Shown piece by piece: positions 32,271 to 43,791 of a DNA stretch of 64,000 nt (position 1 is the first letter of the stretch; every line of letters starts with the position of its first letter). This DNA comes from Paulinella micropora (Eukaryota; Cercozoa; Imbricatea; Euglyphida; Paulinellidae). Below the pieces are notes generated by a model, which saw only the letters and a program-made list of their open reading frames with translations, made no database searches and had not been told where the DNA came from. Made by a program: the position numbers and the translations under genes. The stretch is from NCBI GenBank assembly GCA_019918135.1, contig WBZZ01001208.1, positions 12,501 through 76,500 of the forward strand, written 5' to 3'.

Positions 32271-32354
32271 CCTACGCCAACCACCGCGCTGCCGACCCCG
32301 CCTCGCCGCGCTGTCGCGCTGCGAGGCGGGGTCGGCAGCGCGGGCTGGCGTAGG
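32271..32354. repeat. Long GC-rich hairpin
   Basis: CCTACGCC...CCGCCTCGC (32271-32306) pairs with GCGAGGCGGGG...GGCGTAGG (32321-32354) with only a small internal difference around a 14-nt loop. Flanking GGGGGC / GAGCCC can extend the stem. The surroundings are A+T-rich. Confidence 0.9.
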
Positions 32355-32466
32355 GAGCCCCTTTGCAGTTTACAACACTTAATTTTAAACTAACACTACA
32401 GTCTTTAATAATAATGACTTTCACTAGTACTGTAAATAAACAGAAAGTATGATGTATTTCATTATT

Positions 32467-35251
32467 TCATGATTCAGAACCTAGCCGCGGAAGCACGTGG
32501 TACAACTCTTTCAAATCCTGTCCGATGTTAAGTTGGTGTCCACGATAATAGTTGTGTCCGTTCCCAACTGTGAATACTGATGCAATCGGAAGCACTAGAC
32601 AGATAAGCATTTCCTCAACCATGCGCAGCCCAGATAGTTCTGGTGGCCTGCCACCCTGACACACGTATTAGACATGTAGAAAGGATTGCTGTAACAGCTG
32701 TCATCTACCTTGTCGGCCCTCCAAACGATCATGCTGTTGCTTGCAGTGAAAGGATTGCTGACACTAGAGGGTCGATTCAAAGGAACACATCGCCTGCACA
32801 CTGTCCGCCATTTTCCGCTGTCGCTATACCTGTCTTTCTGGAATTTGATCTCACAGCAGGAAGAGCAGAAAAACACAGAACTCAAATTGTTCTTAACGTA
32901 CAGCTCATGCTCCACTAAAGAGGAACCAACTTCTGGATCCAGACCCCACCTACACAGAGCAAATGGAAATGTTTGTGTAATAGGTAGAAGTCCAGCTATG
33001 TGTACGTTTCTACATGTCTGTATTCTTCTTCCGTAATATTATACCTTTCTGTAAGCACATGGTTCCGCGTTTCTGCTGACACAGCACTTAAGAAATGATG
33101 CGCTGATTTCTTTTCCTTGCAGGATTTCTGTTGGACTCTGGATCGTCTGAATCGCATGTTTGCTCCGTGCAGGATGCTTCCTGTTTCTTGCGCTTGGAAC
33201 GTAACCGCTTCATTCTCTCCTTGGAACTATCCATATTTTGCATCTGTTCATCTTCAGTTTGATATTGTCTCTTTTTATTCATCCTTGCTCGCGCCTCTGC
33301 ACGCTCTTCTTCCCTGCTCTCGGCCGTTTGTCCTTCACGTGCTGCCTGCATCCCTGCTCGCGCCTTTGCACGCTCTTCTTCCCTTCTCTCGACCGTTTGT
33401 CCTTCACGTGCTGCCTGCATCCTTGCTCGCGCCTCTGCACGCTCTTCTTCCCTGCTCTCGGCCGTTTGTCCTTCACGTGCTGCCTGCATCCTTGCTCGCG
33501 CCTCTTCACGCTCTTCTTCCGTTCTCTCGGCCGTTTGTCCTTCACGTGCTGCCTGCATCCCTGCTCGCGCCTTTGCACGCTCTTCTTCCCTTCTCTCGGC
33601 CGTTTGTCCTTCACGTGCTGCCTGCATCCCTGCTCGCGCCTTTGCACGCTCTTCTTCAGTGCTCTGTGCAGTTTGTCTTTGACGCTTTGCTTGCATCCTT
33701 GCTCTTGCTTTTGCACGCTCCTCCTCTTTCGCATCTTCAGACTGTCTTTGTCGCCACCTCGCAATATTTTGCGCGTTACGTCTTTTTTTACTCTCCCGTC
33801 GCTTAGCCTCTAATTCCTGCATAATCTCTTGTAATTGATGTCTATTCTCTGCGATCTCTCTTTCTCCTGAATTTGCCTGCCTGTCTTCTCCTGCTAATAA
33901 CACCAAATAATTCATTGTTAGTCAAATAGGTTGGATACGTAAGTATCATGTATGTGTGTAGATGTCTAAAAAGTATGTGCAGAAGAGATGCTGGGAGAAA
34001 GGACCTGATTGTTTGTTCTTCTTCTCGTTCCGCATATCTACAAGCGTCTGATTAGCGTTGTCAACCACCCGCTGCGCTTCTTCAGAATTTCCTTGACTGC
34101 CATCTCTTTCTCCTGCAAAAAACATCAGTACATATCGTCAGGTAAGGTACCTAATGTGGATGTATTGTTTAAGAATACAGAGTTCTTAGAAAGTATTAAG
34201 GAAAGAATTACCAGATTGTTCATTCTTCTTCGTATCGTTATCTCACAAATCTACCAGCGTCCGCATTTTCTTGTCAGCCATACGCTGTGCTTCTTCCTGC
34301 CTCGCCCGCACCTGCTTTCTCTTGTATTTGCGCTTCTTTATTTTGCACTTTTGCTGCTTATTCTCCGACTTATGTTGCTTCTTGTTTTCTGATTTCGGTT
34401 GCTTCTTGTCTTTCAACTTCTTTGATGATCGTCTGGTTTTGCTTTTTGTTTTGCTAGCTGTTTTCTTTTTTCGTTTCTTTTCTTTTGGACTCGGTTCAGC
34501 GCTCCCCTCTGTGGTTTTCTTGCGCTTGCGAAGAACCTTGTCATGCAAACTTCCTAAGCGCAGTTTGGAATCAGCAATAGTGCTTGCACTGCCAGCCCTA
34601 GCTAGCATGGTTTCGTATAATTCCTTTCTCTTACGTATCATCTTGCCTGGGATCCGAAAAAAACCATGAGAAGAAACAAAACTTTCAAGTTCATTCTGCT
34701 TGTACCACACTGCATCGTCCGGAAACTTTCCCTCGCCTTTGTATTTTGAATCCTCTCGGCTGCAAACTTCTGTTGCATGTTGAATACATACTGCTCGTTC
34801 AGCTTCTGGAATGTCTCCTGCTGTTGAACAGGCACGAACACTCTTGCCCCTTCCCCTCGCATGTCGCCATCGCTACTAGGTTCATCAGCTTGATCGCCAC
34901 ACTGAGAACGAACTTCTATATCCTCCAAGTGCTACGTACCAAAAAAAACAGTCATGATAAATCGACTAATAATACGTAACAACAAACTGTGAGTCAAACC
35001 TGTATCCATTGCAGTCCTTCCTCCTCCAGCAGCTTATTGTCTTCTTCTTCAAGCTGGTTGTCAACCAAACAATGATTAAAATCATCTTTGCCTTCTAACT
35101 CCTGTTCTTCCTCCACAAAGTCACCGATGCTTCCTGCCTCACTGTCTGAACCTTTGTCACCAGGTGAATCTTCACCCGAACCACCAGACGCTTCGTCCGC
35201 AATGAATTGCGAGCGCGACATATTTACTTTATCGAAATGATACTGTTTCAC
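32467..35251 (-). pseudogene. Helitron protein, N-terminal part, multi-exon remnant
   Basis: Minus strand, start probably ATG 35219-35221. Exon 1 is an acidic Ser/Glu region, then a 68-nt intron (34932-34999). A Lys-rich region (34243-34930) follows, then at least two short related exons sharing TLVD...N/K-K-QSG, then seven 23-residue repeats (EEERAKARAGMQAAREGQTAE type). After a further intron (about 32937-33049) comes CSSC...CRRC and finally LSGLRMVEEMLICLVLPIAS with YRGHQLNIGQDLKELYHVLPR. That last segment is the Helitron helicase-like signature (LTPvEEMLIA...GHVxNxPQD...LPR). Rep and helicase domains, which nick and unwind DNA in rolling-circle transposition, are absent, so the copy stops at 32467. 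Frame changes (near 34740 and 33090) and an in-frame TGA near 34243 indicate decay. Confidence 0.65.
33285..33760. repeat. 69-bp coding minisatellite
   Basis: About seven 69-bp units encode 23-residue Arg/Glu/Ala repeats in the Helitron-like protein. Plus-strand and other minus-strand frames are also open because the unit is a multiple of three. Confidence 0.85.
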
Positions 35252-35760
35252 CTATATAAAATACAACAATATTACAACCGCAACAACGAAATAAACGGTT
35301 ACTCACACCTTAATAAACATTATCAAACACATTCTGACAAGATGATGATTAATCACTATGGAACACAATAATGATCAGTCCTAACTTCACTAACCACCGT
35401 CGTCTCATGCCAATCAAAGCTTATATATAGGAAAAGACATTGTCACAGACTTTGATCCAGTTTGATTAGTACAGTACAACAAAACCAGTCTGAATACAAT
35501 CGGTCTTGCTGTACTATACTAATTGAGTTATCGGTAACTCGACAATTACATAAATTATTTGATTCTGCTTCACTTAGAGTGCTGTCAGATATCCGCTTAC
35601 GTAGAGGGTTGTAAATGAAGGATAATCAAATAGTCTTTTTGTATATGTTCTTGCACACACTACTTGTTCCGCTGCTGGTTCACTCGATTGAAGACGTCAC
35701 AAGGTTCCATTCTTAACGCGACACTGCATCTGTGTGGGTTCTAATTGTGAACTAGCTCCT
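35252..35760. other. Spacer with imperfect hairpin
   Basis: No gene seen. TTGATTAGTACAGTACA near 35462 pairs imperfectly with TGTACTATACTAATTGA near 35510. Confidence 0.5.
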
Positions 35761-36638
35761 CTACAAGAGCGCAAACACAGTTACAAACCTAAAAACGAGC
35801 CTGGCCTGTATCTTTCGTCCCATCCTTATTACTTTGAATTTTTCGTGTTTTTCTTTTTTTGCTTTTACTACAACAATTGCTCTGGCTAAGCATATGTTGT
35901 CTGTATTATTAATTTGAATTACTCCTTTCTTTTTATATACATCAAGCTTATTAATTATTTGAAGCCTAGTCCCGCCCGTCGGCATTTCAACAGATTTCAA
36001 AACAAACCTGAACTTATCCATATTTGTTCCCTTTTCGTCTGTATAAAGGTTTCGTTGCTTTGAAATAGTGCTGACAGTCTTTCTAAAACATCGCTGACAG
36101 AAATCTCGTTAAGCTTTTTCAACTTTGTAGATACTGCCCCGTAGTAATCTACAAACTTGATACTCACACTAACCATACTGCCTTGTCTCTGTCTTTTGAT
36201 AAAGTCATTCAGTATGATCTCAATGAACTGTAGAATATCATTCATACTAAAAGAAGTGAAGTTGCCAGTAAGCCTAACCCAATACTGACTTTCATTAACT
36301 CCTATAACGTGCTTCTTTCTATCAACATGTTTGATTTCGTAGTTAGCATACCTCATTAGGTCTTTCACCTTTTCTTTTCTTTCTCTCACTTTCGCTTCAA
36401 ACTGAGGAGGTAAAGGCGGTGCTACAGGAATAGCATGATGCTCAAAGTAAACAGCGCCTCTTACTCGGTTCAAGTAATTCTGGGCCGTTGTTGTATCCAC
36501 CTTATACTTTCTTTTATACCCCTCAGGTATTATGTAAAGCACATCTTGACCCCTGACCCTTTTGATTTCATAATTAATTTTTTGTTCCCTAAATTTGTCC
36601 AACCTATACTGAATACCGTTGTAAGTATGTGTCTCCAT
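35761..36638 (-). pseudogene. Second PLV fragment: PolB N-terminal region
   Basis: Starts METHTYNGIQYRLDKFREQK, parallel to the PolB start at 21616 (MSSIDYGGQTWNLDKFAEQ). Later, DVYKKKGVIQINNTDNICLA matches DIYKKKGVITIENKDSICLA of the first element. Only the part before the exonuclease domain is present. A related but distinct virus lineage; part of a broken element. Confidence 0.7.
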
Positions 36639-36790
36639 TGTATATATTAGTTAACAAATTTTTTTTGGAAATTAAATAATTATCTCAATCGTCTGCCCCC
36701 GCCGGTGTCGTCCACTCGGTCCTGTGTGCCTCTATATATAGGGGGGCCCCTGTGTTTAGATGAAAATTAGGGCGGGGCGGGCGGGGCGGT

Positions 36791-36842
36791 GTAGGGGTAA
36801 ACCCCTACAACCCCGCTTGGGGGTGCGGGGGCTTGCCCCCGC
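36791..36842. terminator. Two perfect GC hairpins at the end of the AP2-like gene
   Basis: GTAGGGGT-AA-ACCCCTAC (36791-36808) and GCGGGGGC-TT-GCCCCCGC (36825-36842). The first spans the stop codon of the minus-strand gene. The second supplies its last codons (SGGKPPHPQ). Confidence 0.6.
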
Positions 36843-37212
36843 TGTGTATGTTTGATTTCATATGTCTTGCTTTGCTACTCCTATTTATTTCAACTCCGCA
36901 TTCACACTTAAATGTTTTCTTCTTCCAATTCCTTTTCTTTTCTTTTTTGATTTCTTTTGTTTCCTTATCATAATTAACTTTCCATTCATCATACTTTGGT
37001 TTTACTTTTTCCTCGTGGTATTTCTTTGCTTCTTCCATTGCTTGTTCTTGTGTTCTTCGTTTTCCAATAGTAAAACTCTTAAACATCGTTTTACCTCCTT
37101 CTCTCCATTGGACTTTTACCATCGGTCTCTTTTCATTATTCTTTACCATAATACATCCTTTTGAAATCGTAAACCTACGACTTGTCTTTGTTTCAGTGTC
37201 CTCGTTTGTCAT
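36805..37212 (-). CDS. AP2-like protein with C2H2-like finger (PLV fragment 2)
   Basis: 135 codons. Residues about 25-75 (MVKVQWREGGKTMFKSFTIG...EEAKKYHEEK) resemble the AP2/ERF DNA-binding fold seen in viral and HNH-associated proteins: a three-strand sheet and a helix. A Lys-rich helix follows, then CECGVEINRSSKARHMKSNIH, a CxC...RHxxSxxH zinc-finger pattern common in giant-virus and PLV proteins. It is probably DNA-binding. It lies upstream of the PolB fragment on the same strand. It ends inside a GC hairpin. Confidence 0.5.
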   Translation of the reverse strand: MTNEDTETKTSRRFTISKGCIMVKNNEKRPMVKVQWREGGKTMFKSFTIGKRRTQEQAMEEAKKYHEEKVKPKYDEWKVNYDKETKEIKKEKKRNWKKKTFKCECGVEINRSSKARHMKSNIHSGGKPPHPQAGL

Positions 37213-37258
37213 CCTGTATGTGTCTATATTTTTATGACTTTAATTTAAAATATGAACT

Positions 37259-37645
37259 TATTTGTCCGTTGCCTTTTTGTCCCGGCGGGGCCGGCCGGTG
37301 TGTGTCTCTGTGTGGCGGGTGGTATGTCGTGAAAAAGTGTGCCGAAGTGCGACAAAAAAACAGAAACGTACGACAGAGAAAAAAGCAAAAAAAATCAGGA
37401 AAAGCACGAAAGCACGCAAAGCATCAACGCACGCTTTCGTGTTTTTTGTGTGAGCTGAAGTATTGGCTGATGAATTCTATTTTACTTTTGTTTTTGGTTC
37501 CGGGCTCATTTCCTTTTATCATGTATTGCCTTTTTGTACCTGTGCGGGCCGGCCGGTGTCCGCGTTGCACGCGGAGCGTTGCAATGTGTCTCTGGGGGCG
37601 GGGGGTGTATGTATTGAAAAAGCGTGCCCAAGTGGCACCCTATAC
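37259..37645. repeat. Diverged direct repeat with GGCCGGCCGGTGT core
   Basis: TTGCCTTTTTGT...GGCCGGCCGGTGT...GTGTCTCTG...GAAAAAG(T/C)GTGCC occurs at 37259-37345 and again at about 37526-37640. The second copy has an extra 25-bp block. A hairpin GCACGAAAGC / GCTTTCGTGT lies between them (37407-37443). These sit between PLV fragment 2 and Gypsy-A. Confidence 0.75.
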
Positions 37646-37659
37646 TACTAGTTTCTTTG

Positions 37660-40600
37660 TCACTGCCTTCGTCGTCTGGCGCGGATTTCTTTGCCTGGTG
37701 GAGGACCACCAACAAAAGTCAGATCGAACTTTGACTGTTCGACAATGTCCCAGATCTTATTAGGGATTCCGCCCAACGATAATTCAAAAGGGACATCAAG
37801 CACTCCTCTTGGCAGTGTCTGAATGGTCCACGCAGTGTAATCCTTGTCTCTGGGAGTAATTGTATCATCCCATGTCTCGAGACTTTTTGCGTCTTTATAT
37901 ACTGGCAGATAATGTCTTGCCTTTGGATCCTCAACCGGGTCCATACTTCTCCAGAACTGGAGTATCGGTTGTACTACCTTTGCGGCTGATGATATTTTGA
38001 GTGTCCGTGTGACACGCATCTGTTGTGGGACCACCACGACCCGTATCAAGTATAAGTCTGAGAGAGTGTCATCAGCGACATGTTGTTCCGCTGGTCTCAT
38101 CAGATAGAAAACATTTTTCACCCATGCGATGGTTGCTATCGCATCGCCTTCCTTCCATCGCTCATGGACAATCTCAACGTTGCCCGCGTTTGGGTCAGTG
38201 TCCGCCCCCTCCTCCTCCTGGTGGACGTCCTTTGATCTCATCGACCTCATCGCCTTCCTCGGTTGGTCGTTGATAAGATCATTCCGCGCTCTCCTTAGCT
38301 GCGCCTCTGTGATCTTCTCCTTCTTTCCGCTATGCTCTCGCGGAGACTTGGACTGAGTCCCCACCGCGCTTATGCGGTCAGTCTTCTCCTTACTGTCCAC
38401 CTCACTCTCCTCCTTCTCAGCTATCGGTGCCCGATAAGCATCGTCTTGGTCTATGCCAGCCTCCTTGTGGATGGGCGGCACCTCTTTGAAATCATCCTTC
38501 ATCCGTTTTAACGCCTCCTCAACGGATTCATCTTCCAGTAAGAAGGGATCATACTTAATCAGCCTTCTTACATTCACAATTTGCACCTTCCCTCTACCCC
38601 TGATCTTGTAATTCAGAGGTCCCGTCTGTTCCATACTCTGATAAGGTCCTTTCCAGTGAGTGAACAGCTTAGAGCTGACTCCCTTCGGGACTTGAGGATG
38701 GTACAATAGTACAATATCCCCGACCTGGAACTTGATCTGATCCAAGTGCGCTTGTCGCACCCCTTCAGCATCAGTCTTTCGGCGCTCCGCCTCTCTATGC
38801 GCACTGACTATTTGTTCCGCCTCCATCTTCACTCTAAGTCTCATCCCAAACAACTCATCCGCATCCGCCCAAGTGTCTTTTGGGTGAAGGAGCGAAGTCG
38901 GGATATCAGGCTCACGCCCATATACTAACTGATATGGCGAAATTGAGCTCTTCGAGCCTCCTAACGCCGTAGAGGGTAGACAGTTAATTGCAAACGCAAA
39001 TGATGGTGCTGCCTCGACCCATGCTCTTTGATTCTCCTTCTTCGTGCAATACATCTTTAGCGAGGCTTTGAGGGGTCTGTGTACCCGCTCGATTTTCCCA
39101 TTTGCTCGTGGGTTATAGGCAGTAACATATTGCCATTTCATCCCGTAATAATTAGATAGTTTGTCGATGACCTCGTTATTAAAGTCCGAGCCTCGATCAG
39201 AACATATCTTTCTTGGTACTCCGATCTGTGAGATGATCCTATCGATCAGCGCCTCGGCCGTCGTCTTGCCGGTAACGTCTTTGACAGGGATGATCCACAC
39301 ATAGTTGGTGGCTCTGTCAATAGCCGTAAGGAGGTATTTGCAACCATCCTTCGATTCTGGGAAAGGTCCCACATGATCAATGTGTATAAACTCAAACATC
39401 CCCGCATAAAGAGGAAATTCGCCAATCAGGCCGAAATTTGCCTTCAGTGGTGTTTTGTTTATCTTGCACGGGATGCATGCATCCACCGCCTGATCTATCT
39501 CCTCCTTCATCTTCTTCCACCAGAATTGCCTCGCTACGAACATGTGAGTTCGTTGTCGACCCGGATGCGCCAAAAGTGGGCAATTGTGGGCTGCGACAAA
39601 TACAAATCGTCTCAGACTCTCCGGTACCCAAAGGGTCCCTTTGTCCGGCTGTGACGCATAGCGACCGTGAAGGCCCTTGTACCACAGTAGACCATCTCTC
39701 CATCCCATCTCCTTCATCTGATCTTTGATCGCTTTTGTCATCCGTAGCTCATCCGGGTTCTGATATAACTGTATCAGTTCCTTAAACTCCGGATCTTGAG
39801 CCTGTTGTTGCCTCCATGCGGTAGGCGAGGCTATATGGCTAGTACCATCTTCTAGCCGTATCCCGATTCTTTCCGGGTCATCGTCTAGGTCACTTCTCCG
39901 CTCTTGAGGAGGCTCCGCATAAACTTCCTGCGTCTCCTCTTCCTCTCTTATGTTCGCCTTCGCATTCTCATATACCTCATAGGACCACTCAGCGTCCTCC
40001 TGGGTATGTAGCTCACAACATATCCCGTGATCCGGGCCTTGTGGACTGTACCGTAGACCTGTGCGGTCATATCGGACTCCACTCGCCATCTCCATCGCCT
40101 CAATGTGGCTGACCTCATACACCTTGTCAGTGGACAAGTCTTCCATCTCCACCGTGGACACCAACGCCGATACTTCTGAGTTAAACTCTAGCCTAGAGAG
40201 GCTATCAGCGACCACATTTCGCTTTCCCGGTAGATGGACCATTGTAAAATCGAAACAAGTCAAGAACGCTTGCCACCGCGCCAGCCGTCCAGTCTGTTCA
40301 TGATTCATCAACCATAACAGGTTATGATGATCAGTTCTGACAGTAAATTGAGGTCCTCCCCACAAATACTCTCTGAGCCTCTTGAGGGCCCATACTATCG
40401 GCAACGCCTCTCTTCGCCTTGTGCAATAGTTTCTCTCCGCCGCACACAACTTCCTACTAATAAACATGATTGGGCGTAATTTCTTCTCCTCATCCTCTTG
40501 TTGTAATACAGCCCAATCGCAAACTTAGATGCGTCTGTATCGACTACGAATTGTTTCGTAAAGTCGGGCATCGTTAACACCAGTCCTCCGTCTTTCGGGT

Positions 40601-41477
40601 CTTTGTAAATGAGATCTTTGAGCGCATGAAACGCTTGCAAAGCCTCTTCGTCCCACTTCTCAAAGTCTCCAAAATCTATCATTTTCTCCACTTTAGCCCG
40701 TGTTGCACCCCAATCGGGTATAAACTGGCTATAGTATTGCGCCATCGCAAGGAATGAGTGCAATTCAGTGCGGTTCTTTGGTATCGGTCGATTCATAATC
40801 TCCTCCCTCTTCTCTTTGGATATCGAGACTCGATTATGGGAGATCTCGTACCCTAAGTATGTCACACTCGTCTTGGCAAGTTGACACTTCTTTAGATTGC
40901 ACTTCAGGCCAAAAGCTCCGATGCGCCTGAATATATCGGACAAATGATTGATATGCTCCTCCATTGTGTTAGAGTATATGATAATGTCATCGATATAGCA
41001 AAATGCATATTCTCCCGCCTTCTGTCCCCGCCTTCTCATAAAGCCTCCGTCAGACAAATCATCGTACTGACTGCTCAACATCTTCTGCATCGCCTTCTGG
41101 AAAAGTCCTGTGGCTTGCTTGAGGCCCATCGGAAGCACTTTCCATTGGTATATTTCCATACCCACCACAAACGCCGTCAGCCATCTGGACTTTTCCTCCA
41201 GTGGTATCTGCCAGAAGCCATTCTTAAGGTCAATGACCGAATAGAATTTTGCATTCCGCAGTACTCTCCTTCCTTCTTCTAATGTCGGGAGAGGATTTCT
41301 CTCTTCCTCCAGCACCTTGTTAACACGAGCATAGTTAACTGTCAGGCGCCATTCTCCTCCTGGCTTCGGCACTATTCTCGGTTGTGAGACTATTGAGGAT
41401 GTTGATCTCTCAATAAAGTCCTCATTGAGCAGCTGTCTTGCTAGCTCCTCCGCTATCTTCGCCTCATGTATACTCAA
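37660..41477 (-). pseudogene. Gypsy-A RT, RNase H, integrase and C-terminal extension
   Basis: RT with LKNGFWQIPL, MGLKQATGLFQKAM and FCYIDDIIIYSN; RNase H with VDTDASKFAIG and TVRTDHHNLLWL; integrase zinc finger HNCPLLAHPGRQRTH...CIPC; catalytic core HIDHVGPFPES...CSDRGSDFNNEV...NGKIERVHRPL. After the integrase a further region of about 300 residues (WKEGDAIATIAWVKNVFYLM, HYLPVYKDAKSLETWDDTI) occupies the chromodomain position but is not a recognised chromodomain. Part of an incomplete element. Confidence 0.85.
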
Positions 41478-43423
41478 ATTCGCCCTTCGTGGTGCCGGTG
41501 ACAGCTCCGCACCCGGTATTTGTAAATAACCGCAGTGAAATCTTCAGGCTTGACACCACCTGCATGTGGAGGGTCAAAGATTTCCTTGTTCGCCTCTAAT
41601 TTGGCTTTTAAAAGCTCCTTCTCCTTCTCCGTGCCTACTCCTTCTTCCAATATTTTCCGCGCCGCCTCTTGAAAATCTTCATCAGATATCTGCTTATGCT
41701 GCTTGAGGGGTTCTCTGTCCTCCTCCAAGCCTAAGTCCTCTTCCGAGACATCATCTAGGCCCGTCTTTTTATACGTGACCGTGTCCGGCTCATCATCTTT
41801 ACCGAGCTCCACCAGCATGTCAATGAGTCTCGCGTATTGCAAAGGAGCTTTACGGGTGTAAAAACCATCAAAGCATGTGAATGCTTGCGGTATCAATTTC
41901 AACTTGTCGAGGTCTCTGAGCTTCCGCTTGTATGCACTGCTCTGCTCACGAGTTCCCATACGACAAGCCACCACTAGCTGTTGCTTGCGAGAGGGTACCG
42001 GTATAGGATGATCAATAAGCCGGTCCCTTATTTCCTGCGCCCATATCGCCTTCTCATTATATGGCAGGATAATAGTATACGGCTTATTATTTTCGAATAA
42101 AGTCCGTAAGCATTTCTTCACTTCAGACAGTGAACGCGGCCACGTGGGCTCGTCACCCCAGAAATCAGTAATAAAACTTTTAATAGTTTCTGGTGGAGTA
42201 TCCGGGATTCGCCCCGTTCTCCTTGGTACAAACGCCTCCCTTTTTTCTTCTCCTACTTTCGCATGGAAACAGTATCCGTTAGTAATATGGACATCTGTTC
42301 CTACTCCTTCCGCGAATCTCGCCAACGACGGGCTTCTTTGTGCGACACATATAATCTCCTCCTCTCGCTTCTCGATTAAGTCATCAATAGACTTTTTGTC
42401 CCAATGGCATGTCGGAACTGTGACAGTGCACACTTGGGATTCCCAATTGTCGGTCCAGGACAGTTCATCCTGTCTTACGACATGGGGGTGAACGTACACC
42501 TCAAGTGCCTCATGTGCGATGGCCATCTTTTTGTGATCCGTCGCTAGACTCAGCTCATAAGCCTCATAAGAGTCAGTAGCGTTGAAGGGATCAATATCGT
42601 TCTTTTCTCCTCTTTTTACTCCATATATCACTCGCCGTGCGGCGCAATCAATCACAGCCCCCATCGTAGCCAATTGGTCATACGATAGTAATATTGACCC
42701 ATGGTAACCGGGGACGACATAGAGGTCCATACGGTATACTCGTGCGGATTTCAATTTAAAGGTCAGTGTGATTCCCGTGATAACCGTCCGGCTGCTCACT
42801 CCTTTGAGAGTGCCCGTTGACTTTTTCATATTTCCGTCCACCCAGTCCCGGTATCGATTTAAAAACTTCCGGCCGACAATATTAATATTCGCCATCGTAT
42901 CATTACCAACTTTTAATATTGTCTTCAATGTTTCACAATAAAGTTCCGCATAACACAGAGCATCGGGCCTGTGTATATTGGCTGCGAGAACAAGAACTTT
43001 ACGTTCCAAATTTTGGAGTCTTGTCTCTAAGTTTTTCAACTCCTCCTGCTTCACCTCATTAACATTTTTATTATTCTGCGGTACTGGTGCGTTTACTATT
43101 TGAGCGACATTGTCTTGTGGTACTTGAGTACACACATTGTCTTTTTGCTCGCCACCCGCCGCGACCGTAGACATTGAGTCTGTTCGTGGTTGTTTGCTTG
43201 GCCGAGGCGATACGTCTGCCATTGGCCTCCTCGCCTCCATCGCAAGTCTCGCCTTCCTATTTGCATCAGTTATCATTGGTAACCGTGCTGTATGAACGGG
43301 TATGAGACTACCTTGGGGCTGCAGTCTCTGTGTACCCACATCTTTGTTTTCACATAGAGGAAGCGTTGGCCCAGTCTGCACAACAGCATTAGAAAGCACT
43401 GTGACTTTAGGGTTAAACTTCAC
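41474..43423 (-). pseudogene. Gypsy-A protease-like region
   Basis: A coiled segment (ELKNLETRLQNLERKVLVLA) precedes a retropepsin-like region with ANINIVGRKFLN, LYVVPGYHGSILLSYDQLA and DCAARRVIYG. It is divergent from canonical retropepsins in the same way in both copies. The segment after it (EICVAQRSPSLARFAEG, KPYTIILPYNEKAIWAQEI) is shared with Gypsy-B and ends just ahead of RT. Confidence 0.6.
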
Positions 43424-43791
43424 AGTCTTCTCCTTCCTCTCTTCTTCCCCCTCCAGTCATTCCACCACCTGGAAACGATTACCTTGAGTAGGGTCCGGGT
43501 AGGATGACGTATCGGTCTCCGAGGCAGTGTTGTAGGCCTGAGCTCGACCGAAATTCGGGTTGGAGCTTGCCCACGAGCCTCCTCCTCCTCTGGGTGGGGG
43601 GGCTGGAGCTCGAACAGCTCTCCCTCCATAAGGGGTATATCCCCGACCTCCTCCTCTTCCTCTCTGAGGGGTTCCCTGCCACCTCGAGGCTCCTCTCCAT
43701 GTTCCTCGTCCTCGTCCTCCTCCTCGTCCTCCTCCTCCTCCTCCTCGTCCTCCTGCTCCTGCTCCTCCTTCTCGTCCTCTTTGAGAGGCCT

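Noticed and set aside
33117-33813. Plus-strand ORFs over the 69-bp minisatellite
   Set aside because: Antisense shadows of the Helitron repeat region, open because the unit length is a multiple of three.
42876-42893. AATATTAATATT core inside Gypsy protease-like coding, also at 58307-58320
   Set aside because: It encodes the conserved peptide ANINIV in both Gypsy copies. The match to the array core is most likely coincidence.
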